Assembly: GCF_000143535.2 (NCBI RefSeq) | Contig: NC_037313.1 | Location: 69,501-133,500, forward strand | Source: Botrytis cinerea B05.10 | Lineage: Eukaryota; Ascomycota; Leotiomycetes; Helotiales; Sclerotiniaceae | Direction of reading: 5' to 3' | Length of the DNA stretch: 64,000 nucleotides | In this document: piece by piece, positions 12,653 through 24,721 of the stretch | Layout: every line of letters starts with the position of its first letter | How positions within the stretch are numbered: the first letter of the stretch is position 1 | Made by a program: the position numbers and the translations under genes | Notes under the pieces: generated by a model | The model's input: the letters and a program-made list of their open reading frames with translations, nothing else | Told to the model about the DNA's origin: nothing | The model's database searches: none

Positions 12653-13998
12653 ATGAAGTCCTTTGCGCCCAGGCGCATTCCAATTCGTTCGACTTTCTTT
12701 CTTGAAGACTGCGCATTGAATGCAAGCAAGACGAGTTATCCTGCTACAACATACCGATTACGACTTTCGGGGGAAAGAAAAGAGAGGCGACATGCTTCAT
12801 CAAATAAATCTTCGAGGCCAAAAACTGCGCTGTTCTTTCCTGGTATGGTCGCATGATGTCGCATATCTGGTGATGTTGGTTTGTTCGCATTCACTAACAA
12901 TTCACAGGCCAAGGAGTCCAAAGAGTCGGAATGTTAACGCCATGGCTTGAAGCCTTTCCCTCTACCGCCGGTCCTATAGTCGAAGAAATCGACGATCTTC
13001 TAGGCTATAAGCTCTCGTCCATAATAGCAAATGGACCCAATAGTACCCTTACAGCTACGGGCAATGCGCAACCTGCTATTATGGCGTCTTCCATTTTGAT
13101 TTTACGAGTTTTAGAACGCGAATTCGGTTTTAAGACACACGAGAGAGTCGATTTCACATTGGGGCATTCTTTGGGCGAATTCGCTGCGTTGGTTGTCGGG
13201 GGGTATGTGGAGTTTCAAGATAGTCTGTATCTTGTGCGCAAGCGAGCAGAAATCATGGCCGAATGTTCGCGGAGAGCAAGCGCAGAACATGGAGGTGAAT
13301 ATGGGATGGTAGCTTTGGTTACGGAACCTGATCACCTCTCTTCTTTAATCGAAGCTATACACGAATTTTTAGGTCATAATTCTGCGGGTTCAAAGTCTGA
13401 AAGTGCGGAGGTTCCTCCTATTCAACAGGTGCTGATTGCGAACATGAACAGCAAGAATCAGATTGTTTTGAGCGGGAACATTGGGAGGGTAAAGGAATTA
13501 TTGACACATTTAAGACAATTTGGAGGGCATGATCCTAGGGCTGTTAGGTTAAAGAGTGACAGTCCTTTTCATAGTCCATTGATGAGGCCTGCGGCGAAGT
13601 CTATGATGAAGTTATTGGAGGGGAAGAGTAAGGTGAAGGGAAAAGAAGACAAGGACTTATTGATGTTCCCTGGAACAATGGCTTGCATAAGTAATGTTAG
13701 TGCAAGGCCGTTTCACAGTAAAGAGGAATTGAAGGATTTGTGGTCGAGAAGTTGTGTTGAGACTGTCAGATGGTGGGATTCAATCAAGTACTTGGACCAG
13801 GAGAAGAAAGTTCGGAGGTGGATTGGTATTGGACCAGGGAAAGTTGGGAGAAATTTGGTGGGCAAAGAAGTTGGGATGAGGGGAATGGATACCTTAAAGG
13901 GGGGTGGAGTCTGGGGTATTAGTGACCCGAAAGAGATTGAGGAGGCTTTGAAAGCTTTGGATGAGACGGAATCCCTTGGTGTAGAGGAATTGAAGTGA
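12653..13998 (+). CDS. MCT1: Mitochondrial malonyl-CoA:acyl carrier protein transacylase
   Basis: Two exons, 12653-12842 and 12908-13998 (donor GTATGG, acceptor TTCACAG, phase 1), give 426 aa. It transfers malonyl groups from CoA to mitochondrial acyl carrier protein for type II fatty acid synthesis, which feeds lipoate. The FabD fold is evident: FFPGQGVQ spans the splice junction, the nucleophile S151 sits in GHSLGE, and H285 lies in SPFHSPLM. The first 55 residues are rich in Arg/Ser with few acids, as expected for a matrix targeting peptide. I chose the ATG at 12653 because nothing upstream in frame begins with ATG. The central part (about 190-215) and the loop around KGKSKVKGKEDKD are lysine-rich insertions often seen in fungal members. 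A polyketide-type transacylase is unlikely, as no neighbouring synthase is present. Confidence 0.9.
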
Positions 13999-14498
13999 TT
14001 AGCTGCTTGCAATCCAGATTTCTTTCTTCTCCGGGGGATTCACTAGGGGAAGAGACTAAACCGTACTTAATCTGTAGGAGGAAAGAATTGGAAGGACACA
14101 AGAAAGTAATGGCGTGGAGGTGTTTCTCTGATTTGAATGAGTGCATCTTGGAATAAAAGGTCTCATGACGAGGCTACGAGGCTGGTTTGAATGTATAATA
14201 CCCAGTAAAAGTACTGTTATGAATAATTAAATATTGACAAAATTCATTCAAGATCTCCTCGTAAATCGAAGCCCTATGCTCAAAATTTCAGCAGTCAATA
14301 TATGTTGAAGTTCGTCGATCTAAATGTTTCTTGCCTCACTGTCGCGCGGACCGCAGCCTTGCGAGTTCTCGGCAAACTACAATTGCATATCGCATTAAAT
14401 CGCATCGCATTACAACTTCACTCCCTAGAACCTATCAAATCACCCACGCTCTTTATTAAATCGACAGATACACAGTGAAGAATCGCATAAGTTCAATT
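13999..14498. other. Short intergenic region
   Basis: A 0.5-kb gap between two plus-strand genes. It contains an AT-rich 3' region and the promoter of the TRAPP gene. No gene or clear element is seen. Confidence 0.5.
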
Positions 14499-15327
14499 AT
14501 GACAACCATTCCTTCGATAGCCTGTCTGGGCGTCATAGGCAAGAATGTACGTTGTCCAGTCCTCCTCTGTCTATCCTCCTCCCTGTCCCATCTTTCTCGA
14601 AATTTCACATGTGAATTATAATTAACCAACACATTTAGAACAATCCCCTTCATATCTCCATCTTCCCACCTCACTCACCACCCTATCCAACATCCTCCTC
14701 TGCCTCCGCCCCCACCAAAGCCACACCCGTCGTTCACGAATCCCTCCGTACACCTCTCCAATACTCGCTTCTGCTAAGCTCCACGCTCGATATATTTGAT
14801 TCGCGGAGTCGCATTTCGGGGAGCAATTTAACGGGGGATTTGGGATTACTATATGCGGTCGATGAGAGGTTGGCGGCGTATGGGTTTGAGACGAATACGG
14901 GGGTTAGGTTTGTGGTTTTTGTGGATGGGAGGGGGAGGGCTGTGAGGAATATGGGAGGGAATGGCGGGGGAAATGGCGGGAATGGGAATGCAGAGGGTGG
15001 TGTTGCGGGAGCGGGGGTGAGGGAGGGGGATATTCGGAGTGTGAGTTTTGAGTTTTGTTTTCTAGCCGATTGACAGGGGGAAGGAGAGGATAGGAGAGAG
15101 ATGCTGAAAGAGAGGGGGGAGAGAAAGGATTGGAGAGAGAATGCTAATAGTGGAAATAGATATTCAAAGCGATGCAAGCAGCATATATCCGACTCCTGCA
15201 AAATCCATTCTACGATCCAGATGAACATTGTCCAGTTAATGGGAAGGGTGGGAAGAAGATTGTTAGTAGGAAGTTTGTGGAGGATATGAGGAGGATTGGA
15301 GAGGGTTGGGTACCGGGAAGTGTTTGA
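14499..15327 (+). CDS. Sedlin-family TRAPP subunit (Tca17/TRAPPC2L-like)
   Basis: Three exons, 14499-14546, 14639-15040 and 15160-15327, give 205 aa. Introns have donors GTACGT and GTGAGT, branch sites TTAACC and GCTAAT, and acceptors TTTAG and AATAG; every junction is phase 0. The first exon (16 aa) ends in ACLGVIGKN and the second opens NNPLHISIF, the first beta strands of the longin/Sedlin fold. Later come SLLLSSTLDIFDSRS, DLGLLYAVDERLAAYGF and, in the last exon, AMQAAYIRLLQNPFYDPDE, all diagnostic of the TRAPPC2/TRAPPC2L group. TRAPP complexes tether vesicles and activate Ypt/Rab GTPases at the Golgi. The NN-P-L-form N-terminus points to TRAPPC2L/Tca17 rather than Trs20. A Gly/Asn-rich loop (about residues 115-135) interrupts the fold and looks like a local expansion. 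Confidence 0.85.
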
Positions 15328-17184
15328 TCGTTGTTCGCGTAATCGGGGAGGTTTCGGGGTATTGAATAGGGGCGGAGAACATGCTGTCGATAATATGCAC
15401 ACACGCACACAGACAGAGGTGGAGGGAGCGAGGAAGATAATTGCATAGGAGCAAACTTTGGAGTCGGGAGCCTTTTACACGGAGACGGTTAGCATGGATG
15501 GAGTTTGGGAATTATTGTGAGTATTGCTAGCTGGCTTGAATCGATACTCTATGAACATCACGGTTTTTGCTTATGAATATTTGCTTCGAGGTCATGGATG
15601 ACAGACACCCCTCTAAATTCATTGTGCAATAGAGATGATATCCTTATGAAGCGAAGCAAGCGCTTGAGCTTTTGCATTTACGTATTTCTATAATTCTGAG
15701 CGAAGCCTGGATGAACTTAGAGATTCAGTGGTTTTCCAGATGTTTGAGGAAAGATCAGTAGAGTAATTTCCTGGTGTATCTCGGATATTTGGACCCATCG
15801 TCGTCTGGCATACAGGAAACCGGAAATCCTATTGTGGTATTGTGCATCTACCTATTTCTATTAGAAGTTGAGTCTTTGCAATGAGGACAGAATGTATATA
15901 ACATAAATGCAACAAGATGTATAGCTGCCAAACCCGAAGCGGGAAATATATACATACTTTATAATTCGCATTGTGCCGTTTCAACTCACAGAGAAGCGGA
16001 GGTTGGCATGCGTGAGTTTGAGCTGACATCGTGATGTTATTCTCTACCCCTCTTTCTTTTCACATATATTATTAATGTGTAGTAGAGGGCTCACAAATCT
16101 TCTTTAACTGCGTTGTTGTGAATGAACATAAGCGGAGTCTAGATCCTGTCGAAACACTTCTGGTCTGGATACAGCAATAGTGAGGACGAGCGAGTGGTGA
16201 TATTGGATGGAACCACAAGGGGAAGAGGGGATGCGTGTTTAGAGGAACAATCGTGCGGAGATGAGAGATTTTAATTTCTTCGAAATGCACAAATGATGTT
16301 TGGTTGGTGTTGGGGATTGGAGGTGGGAGTGGAAGTGGAGAGGAAGGATATGGCTGGAATTACAACAGGAAAGAGGTAATGTAATGTAATGTAATGGGGC
16401 CTCTGCGATGATTTTGGAGTTGGCGATCAGTGGACATTTACTGATATCCCTATTGCTTCTTTCTTTCTTCCAATCGTCTTGGATGATTCTGAAACTTGAT
16501 GTTTTGCACTCACGACATGGTACAGGGTGACTTGTTGACTGCAGACGCTAGACGCAGCGCTTAAAAATGTGGCTGGCTAGGTATGGTTATTGCGTTCTGG
16601 ATTGATGCGATATCTATTACGTTTTGTGTTATTTCCTGCGGTGCTTGAGAGTTGGATTGAGGCTTGAGATACTCGATAGAGATGAGACTCGGGGGGGGGA
16701 GGGAATTCTCGGGAAATATACCTACGGTAGCCATGGAGATGAGAGTGCTCACAAGTAAGATAATCCAAGTATCTGTTGGTGCTATTTCATATTTTAGGAC
16801 TCTGCATAGATCCTCTTATAGTAAGACTGCAAATAGGCAAATTCTTGTATGAAACTGAAAATAGTACGTCATGTCTAATATGTGACTTGAGTCTTAGATG
16901 TATGTATGGTTCTGTGAAGTTGAAATGGAATCAGGAGCTAGAGCAATGGATATCTTGTGAAAATGCGCTAGAATAACAGTAAAATACTTCAAGCATTCAC
17001 GAATTGACACAAAATATAATGCGCAACATAATTTGATTTCATAGCATACTTTACTGAGTTGCTTCGTAAACATTGTGATGTGTTACCATCCTAAAACTTA
17101 AGTCAAAACCTTGAGCCATGGCTCGTAACAGCAAGCCGTCATCGGCAACACCAAACACCTTCATATACGCCGAGCAAAGGAAAC
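15328..17184. other. Intergenic region between convergent genes
   Basis: The 1.86-kb tail-to-tail gap between the TRAPP gene and the hydrolase holds only short frames. A (TAATG)n micro-repeat lies near 16378-16395. I see no RNA gene or transposon ends. Confidence 0.5.
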
Positions 17185-18294
17185 TTAATGTGCTTTCAAC
17201 CATGCCAAAATTTGATCGTACGCCTCAGCTTGTGCTTGCTTGATGTTCAATTGCTCGTAATCACCAAATACGGCAAACCCATGAGGAACTCCCGAATATG
17301 TCTTAAATTCATGTTCGATGTTGTTCTCATTCAAGTACGTCTTCCCAACCTCTTGAACTTCTTCGGAAAACAATTGGTCATCCTCGACACAAATAAATGC
17401 CAGTGGAACTTTGGTTCCTTCCCAATCCTCCTTGCCGACTAATGTTGCGTGAGCGATTGCGCCGGCCTTGATGTACGGCCCTTTCTTTTCAACGGCGGCT
17501 TCCTCGTCTTTCGCCGGTTGTTGACCCCAGTGAACGGCGTCTGATTTCTCGCCTGCAAGTAACAGAGTCATTCTTCCACCTAAGCAATACCCAACAGAAT
17601 AGACGCCTCCTCCATTCGCTACTGCATCTGCGAATTCATCCTTTGCGGCTTCGATAACTTTGTGGATAATAGGTAGAATCTTTTCGGGTGTTTGTCTTGC
17701 GAGCCACATATCTGCCAAGAAACTCTTTGCTGCCTCTGCGGCGTGCATCTTCAACTTTTCAATCAAAGAAGGATCCTTATCTTCTGCATAGGTTACGGAA
17801 CCAGGTAATGGATCGTTATGGAACATATCGGGCATGATAACGAGGAAACCTTCACCAGCGAATTTATCGGCTTGGATTTGATTATTGACCGAATGCATGC
17901 CTGTAGCGCCCGTAAGAAGTAGTAAGAGTTTCGATGGTGCATGAGGATATTCGCTGGGCTTGGAAATGTAAACGTCGACACCTCCAAGTTGTGTAGTTTC
18001 TCCAGATGAATTTTGTCCGGCAGCTATTTTCGTTAGTAATTGATTTCTTTGATATCCAGAAGATGCAAAATCAATGCGCAAGAGTACGAACGTGTTGGCC
18101 TATCCTTTACACAATGCTCCTTGTAGAAGTCAGTAAGATTCTTCCCATTCAGTGTCTCAAAGACGTACACCCAAACTCGCACCGCTTTGCGCTGGAGTAT
18201 CTCCTGGAATTGGGCTTGGTTCGACTTGAGGAACCTCTTTTGAGTCCTCCATAGCATCGCTCTCTGGAGCTTTGGTAGCAGTTTCTTCGGCCAT
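17185..18294 (-). CDS. Dienelactone hydrolase family protein
   Basis: Three exons on the minus strand, 18294-18169, 18119-18092 (28 nt) and 18023-17185, give 330 aa. Intron 1 uses donor GTACGT and branch CTGAC. Intron 2 uses branch CTAAC and acceptor AATAG. The alpha/beta-hydrolase triad is visible: nucleophile Cys198 in VGYCLGG, aspartate 266/267 in VEDDQLF, and His299 in VPHGFAVFGD. Dienelactone hydrolases cleave lactone rings, and fungal members are mostly uncharacterised cytosolic esterases. The first 42 residues (Ala/Glu/Pro-rich) look disordered, and the short exon supplies EHCVKDRPT, a conserved pre-domain element in fungal members. It is divergent from RPA1 with only 329 bp between start codons. 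Substrate is unknown. Confidence 0.85.
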
Positions 18295-18623
18295 ATTGTA
18301 CGTCGTTCTGGATATTTGTAGGATAATGTTGTTCTGTCAACAAGGGAATGTATGGATCATATTTGGGCACTGAAGCTTGGCGGCGGGCGGGAGGCCACGT
18401 GAAGAGGGGCGGATGATTGAGAGCGGGGAGGCTTCGTGTTAGCGTGATATGATTAGGCTGCTAGCGCAGTGAAGCACGTTCCAAGACGCGTGAAATTCTA
18501 AATCAATTTACACGAACCGCGACTCATCATCAGGAAGGAAAAGTTGACAAGTCAATAATAAATCAAAGACTTGGTATACATTTGTTTTCAGGAGATCCAA
18601 GAATATTAAACTTATTGATAGCA
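18295..18623. promoter_or_regulatory. Shared divergent promoter of hydrolase and RPA1 genes
   Basis: Only 329 bp separate the two start codons. The interval contains an E-box-like CACGTG near 18395 and an MCB element at 18486-18491. It must serve both genes unless their 5' ends overlap. Confidence 0.6.
18486..18491. promoter_or_regulatory. MCB element (ACGCGT)
   Basis: A perfect MluI cell-cycle box lies 133 bp upstream of the RPA1 start. In yeasts MBF binds this motif to drive replication genes in late G1. Its presence before RPA1 fits that logic; use here is inference. Confidence 0.5.
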
Positions 18624-20677
18624 ATGGAGGTCGCAAAAGCTCAAATTACTCAAGGTGCATTGAAGTAAGTATATTCATTCAAGCCGTCTCTCCATTGCTA
18701 ACTGCCGGAAGTGCTATCTTCAATGATACTGATCGAGTAATAAAAGATTTCCCGGTACCAGTATGCCAGGTAGTACAAGTCAAACCTATGGGTGCGGGTG
18801 TAGATGGACAAGCCGAAAGATTCAGACTCGTCGTGAGCGACATTCAAAACTTTGTACAGTGCATGCTTGCCACTCGTAAGTAGTACTGATGCTCTTTTAC
18901 CTGAACTCTGCGAGAGCTATTTGACTGATGGCGAATTAGAGGCAAACCATGTAATCCACGACGGAAAGTTGACAAAAGGCTGCTTCATCCGTCTGAAGAA
19001 CTACCAGGCGAATGAAGTCAAGGGAAAAAGGTTAGTAGACTTAAACGCTCTACTAAGAAATCGGTGCCTAATACTGCTCTTAGAATTCTGATTATTCTCG
19101 ATATCGATGTTATCGAAAGCTTGGGCACTATGGAGAAGATTGGAGAACCAACCGCGGTCAAAGTCGAGGAGGATGTGAAGCCAACAAATACCAGCATCGC
19201 CGGAAGTGGCTTCTACGGAAACAAACCTCAACCCCAACAACCTGCAGCCCAAGATCGTGCACTCCCATCCCGCAACGGACCCTCTAGCTCCTCATCACAC
19301 GCCACTATATATCCCATTGAGTCTTTATCGCCATATGCCCATAAATGGACAATCAAAGCAAGAGTTACAAGCAAGTCAGATATCAGAACATGGTCCAAGC
19401 CGAATAGTGAAGGAAAGCTCTTCAGCGTCAATCTTCTCGATGAGAGTGGCGAGATTAAGGCTACGGGTTTCAACGAACAGTGCGATGCTTTATATGAGAC
19501 TTTTCAAGAAGGTAGCGTCTATTACATTACAAGTCCATGTCGTGTTCAAATCGCCAAGAAGCAATTCTCCAACATAAATAATGACTATGAGCTTATGTTC
19601 GAACGAGATACCCTGGTAGAGAAAGCTGAAGACCAAGATAACGTCCCTCAAGTACGATATAACTTTTCGAACATTGGAGATTTACAGTCTATTGAAAAAG
19701 ACAGCACAGTTGATCTCATTGCTGTGCTCAAGGAAGTTGGAGAGATTTCAGAAATTACGTCGAAGACGACGAGCAAACCCTACAGCAAAAGAGAGTTAAC
19801 CTTGGTTGATGAGACCGGATATTCCGTACGATTGACTATATGGGGCAAGACAGCAACCTCTTTTGATGCCAGTCCAGAGTCTGTCGTGGCTTTCAAGGGT
19901 GTCAAAGTTTCCGATTTCGGTGGTAGAAGTCTGAGCTTGTTATCTTCTGGCTCTATGTCTTTTGACCCAGATATTCAAGAAGCACACAAACTCAAGGGGT
20001 GGTATGACTCCCAAGGTCGTACTTCTAACTTTGCCTCTCATAGCAATTTGGCCAGTGCTGGAGCAGCAGGAGGCCGCCAAGATCCCATCAAGACCATCGC
20101 TCAAGTCAAGGACGAAGGTCTTGGAATGTCTGAGGAGAACACAGACTACTTCTCTTCTAGAGCCACCATCGTCTACATTAAACAAGATAACTTTTGCTAC
20201 CCAGCTTGCCTCAACGAGAACTGCAACAAGAAAGTCGTTGACCAAAATGATGGTACCTGGCGCTGCGAGAAATGTAACCAAAGTCACCCCAAACCCGAAT
20301 ATCGCTATATTCTTGCCTTGAATGTCAACGATCATACGGGCCAAATGTGGTTAACGGCATTTGATGAAGTGGGAAGACTGATCATGGGAAAGAGTGCAGA
20401 TGAGCTAATGGAGCTGAAGGAGAATGACCCACCAGCTATGGAGAGAGTGTTTGAGGATGCAAACTGCAAGATGATGACATTCAAGGTTCGATGCAAAACT
20501 GACACATATCAAGATCAAGCAAGGTACGTCAATTTTGACCCCACATATTAGTCTTGTGGATATGCGACTAACTATTACCATAGGGTTCGATATTCAGTCA
20601 TGTCAGCCTTGGCTGTAAATTACGCTGCTGATGCTCTGAAGTTGGCGGAGTTGATCAAGGCGTACAACATTGATTAG
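18624..20677 (+). CDS. RFA1: Replication protein A large (70 kDa) subunit
   Basis: Five exons, 18624-18664, 18712-18875, 18940-19030, 19084-20523 and 20584-20677, give 609 aa, close to yeast Rfa1 (621 aa). All four introns have GTAAGT/GTTAGT/GTACGT donors and AG acceptors with matching phases. The protein binds single-stranded DNA as the largest subunit of the RPA trimer in replication, repair and recombination. Order of domains: N-terminal OB fold (residues 1-110, ITQGAL...IQNFVQCMLATQANH), a Pro/Gln-rich linker with AQDRALPSRNG, DNA-binding domains A (from about IYPIESLSPYAHKWTIKARVT) and B, then domain C with a four-cysteine zinc ribbon at C474, C479, C493 and C496. The final helix reads AADALKLAELIKAYNID and packs in the trimer core. 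An MCB site upstream fits cell-cycle control. Confidence 0.95.
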
Positions 20678-21166
20678 ATGTATATGGCTTGACATGTAGT
20701 ATTATAGTCCGAGAAGAATAATGATAGCGTGGGAGAGGCAAGAGACTTTTTATCAATGACCATGATGAGCTTGATAATGGTACTTTACACTGTTTGGCGT
20801 TGCGCAGTCATTTCTCATTTCGATGTTCAATAGCATGATAGAGATTTGCACTAAAAAAATATAAAAAAATATGACCACACACAATCCATGTTTATTAGCT
20901 TGCTATACTTGATTCTAGATTCATGGATTCATTTTCTCTATTTCATAGAATCATTCCTATCATATCTTCATAAGACGCCACCTTCCCATACGCCACTGCT
21001 TCCGATTTCTTCGAAAGGCTTTACTTTGTATCGCAACCCATCCATTGCCTTGGAGCAAACATCGCTTTTCACGATTGATCCATATGGCATCTTCCCTAGA
21101 GAAAGAAAACATTGCCTGCTTCGTCACGAATCACCAAATGTTCCCGCTACACCCAAATTAAAATCA
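20678..21166. other. Short intergenic region between convergent genes
   Basis: The half-kilobase gap between RPA1 (plus) and CSN3 (minus) is AT-rich and contains two poly-A-type tracts near 20855-20875. No gene is seen. Confidence 0.5.
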
Positions 21167-22759
21167 CTATGACTCCATCATTATATCCTCGTCCTCAATT
21201 ATAGAGTTCCAGTCCAAAGGTTCTGCTGTTCCGCCAGCGTTAGCAGCATTTTTCAGCTTTAGCTGGGCTTTCTGAGCACTGTCGATGTATCGCTTGTCAT
21301 GTGTCAAAACTCTATCCGTGACTTTGATTTGTTTGGCTAATGATTGGATACGTCGAGTCGACGCAACTAGATCATTTTGAACTTGGGTTTCCGAAAGGAC
21401 GGGCCCGGTTGGCGAGAACGCGACAACAGCATGTCCAGATTGATCTCGAATCATAGTTGCAGGCAAAGTACCTTCGGCGATCATGCTTTGTACAAGATCC
21501 TCAATCTGTTTGATTGAAGTCAACTTTCCACCAGTTTCTGCACTCATCGTAAGGCTCATGATATCCGCAGCTCCAATTTTCGAATAGACGTTGGCAAGAT
21601 TACGGATCTGAAACTTTTGATAAGCAGCCAGAACACAGCAGACTAAACCGTAATTTGCATCGTCAGACCAGATCTGTCGGCCAAATTCGGCCTCGCTCTT
21701 CAGTCGTGCCGCTGATCCAGATTCAAAGATACCGGCAATAGCTTCGTATGGTTTCGCAATAATGTGGTATGTTTTAGCGGCAGCCACAGAAGTAGTTTTG
21801 GGAAGTTGGAGAACTTTTCCATATTGAAGAAGTCCAACAAGTAACCATTTTTTATATGCCTCGACCATAACGAGGCTCACGCTGTTGTCATTTGATGGAT
21901 ATATTATAGCGTTCTCCAACATCTCCAATGCAGCGTCCCATCTCTGTAAACCAATATAGATTGATCCACTGTAGTAGAAATACTCTAGAATCTCGAGAGG
22001 ATTTAGTTTGGTGGAAAGGTTCGATTTGATCGTCACATAGGACTGTGCCGGTAGGTCGGCTTCGCAAAGATAACGTGTGTATGAAATTGGTTGTTTGGCA
22101 GGTATGTAAAGGATAGGCTTGTCAATAAGTTCTGTAATGGCAGCAAAATGACGCGTCTGTAGAGCCAGCCGGACAAGGTATAAATGGTTTGAGGTAAGGA
22201 CCGATCCTGAGGGGTCGATTCGAAGTATGGCTTCTCGAATTGGGGAAATGGCAGCACCTGGCTATGTGGACTTTAGTGCTATTTTCCCCATGACACAAAA
22301 TGCATTTCTACGCACCTGACGTTGTTCTGAAGCAACTTGCGCTACAAACTCAATGACATCTTGGATTTCTTTACCAAGGTATCGAACCTGTCTTTTATCA
22401 AAACTATGTAAAAAGGCTGTCGCCTTCTCCCATAAGTCATTGACATTGATTCCCTTCTCGCCTTTATGAGCTGCAGCAATGTGGGCTCTTAGAATGTAGA
22501 TGTATGGAACTGTATTTAATGAGGGGTTAATCACCTATCACGAACTTGTTAGCTCAAGTCCAACTAAAATTTAAATAATGCTGCGCACATCTAAAGGACT
22601 TTCGTCACCCGCAGTCGACTGTAACAATATCTTATCGGAGGTCTTCTTTAAACTATCGATTTGTGATGTGATGCCAGTATCATATTGCAAATCCGTGAGA
22701 GGGACTAAGGGCGCTGGATGAGGAGGAAATAGAAGCATGCGGGAGAGGAAGTTGTCCAT
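21167..22759 (-). CDS. csnC: COP9 signalosome subunit 3
   Basis: Three exons on the minus strand, 22759-22589, 22534-22316 and 22261-21167, give 494 aa with phase-0 junctions. The N-terminal two thirds are helical TPR-like repeats (PYIYILRAHIAAAH, EILEYFYYSGSIYIGLQRWDAAL, EAYKKWLLVGLLQYGK). They are followed by a PCI-type winged helix around IGAADIMSLTMS and IKQIEDLVQSMIAEGTLPATM. The C-terminus has a long charged helix (VTDRVLTHDKRYIDSAQKAQLKLK) and an acidic end. This order matches CSN3, a scaffold subunit of the signalosome that removes NEDD8/RUB from cullins. In Aspergillus this complex is needed for sexual development. A proteasome-lid or eIF3 PCI protein (Rpn3 type) is the alternative, but length and the EYFYYSG/IYIGL motifs favour CSN3. 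Divergent from the proline gene. Confidence 0.75.
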
Positions 22760-23269
22760 CTTGAAAGTCGAGTATGCGACCAGATAATGAGCGTTTGTGG
22801 GTAGTCACTCAAATGATTACTAGGTACACAGCTTTTTGAGGACCTGAGCTGGTCTCAGATGGATTCCGTATAGAATAGACGAGATACTCTCAACTTGACT
22901 TCAGGAACGTCAAAAGTAGCTTCAGTGCACTATCGTTGAGTCCCAATGCTATAGGTATCAGGCGAATTCGGGAGACGAAGTTGTGAGAGGCTGCGATGTT
23001 GCCTTGGAGCTCCAGAGCTCCCACTTGTTTGTGGGGTTGACATACGCTAGCGGCCGTCTGCTCCGGCCAAAATCACGTGGTATCAAAATTTCCAGAAATC
23101 AGTCATCGCATTGAGGGTGGAACAAAGGCATTCATCATTTTGTTATCAAAACTTTGTCGAGTGAATCTATAACACATTCTTGGACAATTAACAAAGCTTA
23201 AGTGGCTGTAATCTCGAATTACATATTCTACAAGTCCTTCATTTCTTCACTCAAATTTTGCAAATCCCC
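22760..23269. promoter_or_regulatory. Divergent promoter of CSN3 and proline gene
   Basis: The 510-bp interval between two start codons contains a CACGTGG core near 23073. I looked for a perfect TGACTCA amino-acid-control site for the proline gene and found none. Confidence 0.4.
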
Positions 23270-24721
23270 ATGTCTCTCACAAACGCAACCCCAGCAGAAG
23301 CTGCGAGCGGGGCTAAGACTGCTTCTCACATTCTAGCTACACTCCCAACAGCCTCTAGAAATGCAGCTCTAACGGCTATCCATGATGCACTTCTCCAGAA
23401 TAAAGCAGATATACTAGCAGCCAATGCCCGGGATCTTGAATTGGCTCAAAAAGAAGCCGAAGGTGGTCGTTTAAGCTTAAGTATAGTGTCGAGACTGGAT
23501 TTGGGAAAGAAGGGGAAATATGAGGATATGTTGAAGGGAATATTGGATGTCAGAGACCTCGACGACCCTGGTATTAACAAATTCCCCTATGAAATGAATG
23601 AAGCTAACGACTTGATACAGTTGGAAAAGTTACATTGCGGACACGACTTGATGATGGTCTAGACCTTGAGAGAGTCTCGTGTCCCATTGGAGTCCTTCTG
23701 ATTATCTTTGAAGCACGACCCGAAGTCATTGCAAACATTGCTTCGTTGGCGATCAAGTCCGGAAATGCCGCTATCTTGAAGGGTACGATTAACAAATTCC
23801 TTTAGTCGTTCAAATGAAAGCTAATATTTTACAGGTGGAAAGGAATCTACAGAATCTTTCATTGCTATCTCTACGGTAATCTCAGCAGCTTTACAATCGA
23901 CAGAAGTTCCTGCAGCTGCGATCCAATTAGTCACTACTAGGGATGTAATTCCTCAATTATTGGCATTGGACCAATATATTGATCTCGTTATTCCAAGAGG
24001 ATCGAACGAATTGGTCAGATATATCAAAGAGAATACGAAAATTCCAGTCATGGGTCACGCGGATGGCCTTTGCTCGATATATCTTGAGAAAACGGCTGAC
24101 CCAGCAATGGCAACAAGAGTTATTGTCGATTCAAAAACTTCATATCCAGCTGCTTGCAATAGCGTGGAGACTTTACTCGTTGAAGAAGCAGCTCTCGAGA
24201 CAATTCTCCCGCAAGTCGCAGGAGCACTCTTAGAGAAGGGCGTTTCCCTACGATGTGACGCTTTAAGCAAATCAGCTCTTACATCAAAACTTCCATCTAA
24301 TCAGGCAGTCTTCCTCCAAGATGCAGTTGAAAGCGATTTCGACACGGAGCATTTATCCCTTGTTCTTGCCATCAAGACTGTTTCTAGTCTCAACGAAGTC
24401 ATTTCACATATCAACATTCATGGTTCTCATCACACAGATGTGATACTCACGTCATCTTCTGAGCTTGCCGAGCGATTTATGGCTGGTGTTGACTCAGCAG
24501 GAGTTTTCTGGAATACCTCCAGTCGCATGGCTGATGGTATGCGCTTTGGCTTCGGTACCGAAGTAGGAATATCAACAAACAAGATCCATGCACGGGGACC
24601 AGTTGGTTTGGAAGGTTTAATGATCTACAAATACAAAATTCGCGGCAATGGTCAGATGTCCGTTGAGTATGGTGAGGGAGAGGGCCAAAAAAGGTTTAAG
24701 CATGAAAATCTCTCGATATAG
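23270..24721 (+). CDS. PRO2: Gamma-glutamyl phosphate reductase
   Basis: Three exons, 23270-23570, 23621-23782 and 23835-24721, give 449 aa, the usual family length. Intron 1 has branch GCTAAC and acceptor ATACAG. Intron 2 has branch GCTAAT and acceptor TTACAG. Both are phase 1. The enzyme reduces gamma-glutamyl phosphate with NADPH to glutamate semialdehyde, the second step of proline synthesis, in the cytosol. Recognisable motifs are [28 protein letters not shown] (cofactor loop), catalytic Cys262 in [13 protein letters not shown], and the C-terminal [17 protein letters not shown]. The aldehyde dehydrogenase fold is complete. Without intron 1 the frame would stop at 23662, so splicing is needed for a full protein. 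The start is the first ATG after the leader at 23270. Confidence 0.95.

Noticed and set aside
23270..23662. Possible broken (truncated) gamma-glutamyl phosphate reductase
   Set aside because: The apparent stop disappears when the 50-bp intron 23571-23620, with GCTAAC branch and CAG acceptor, is removed; the gene is intact.
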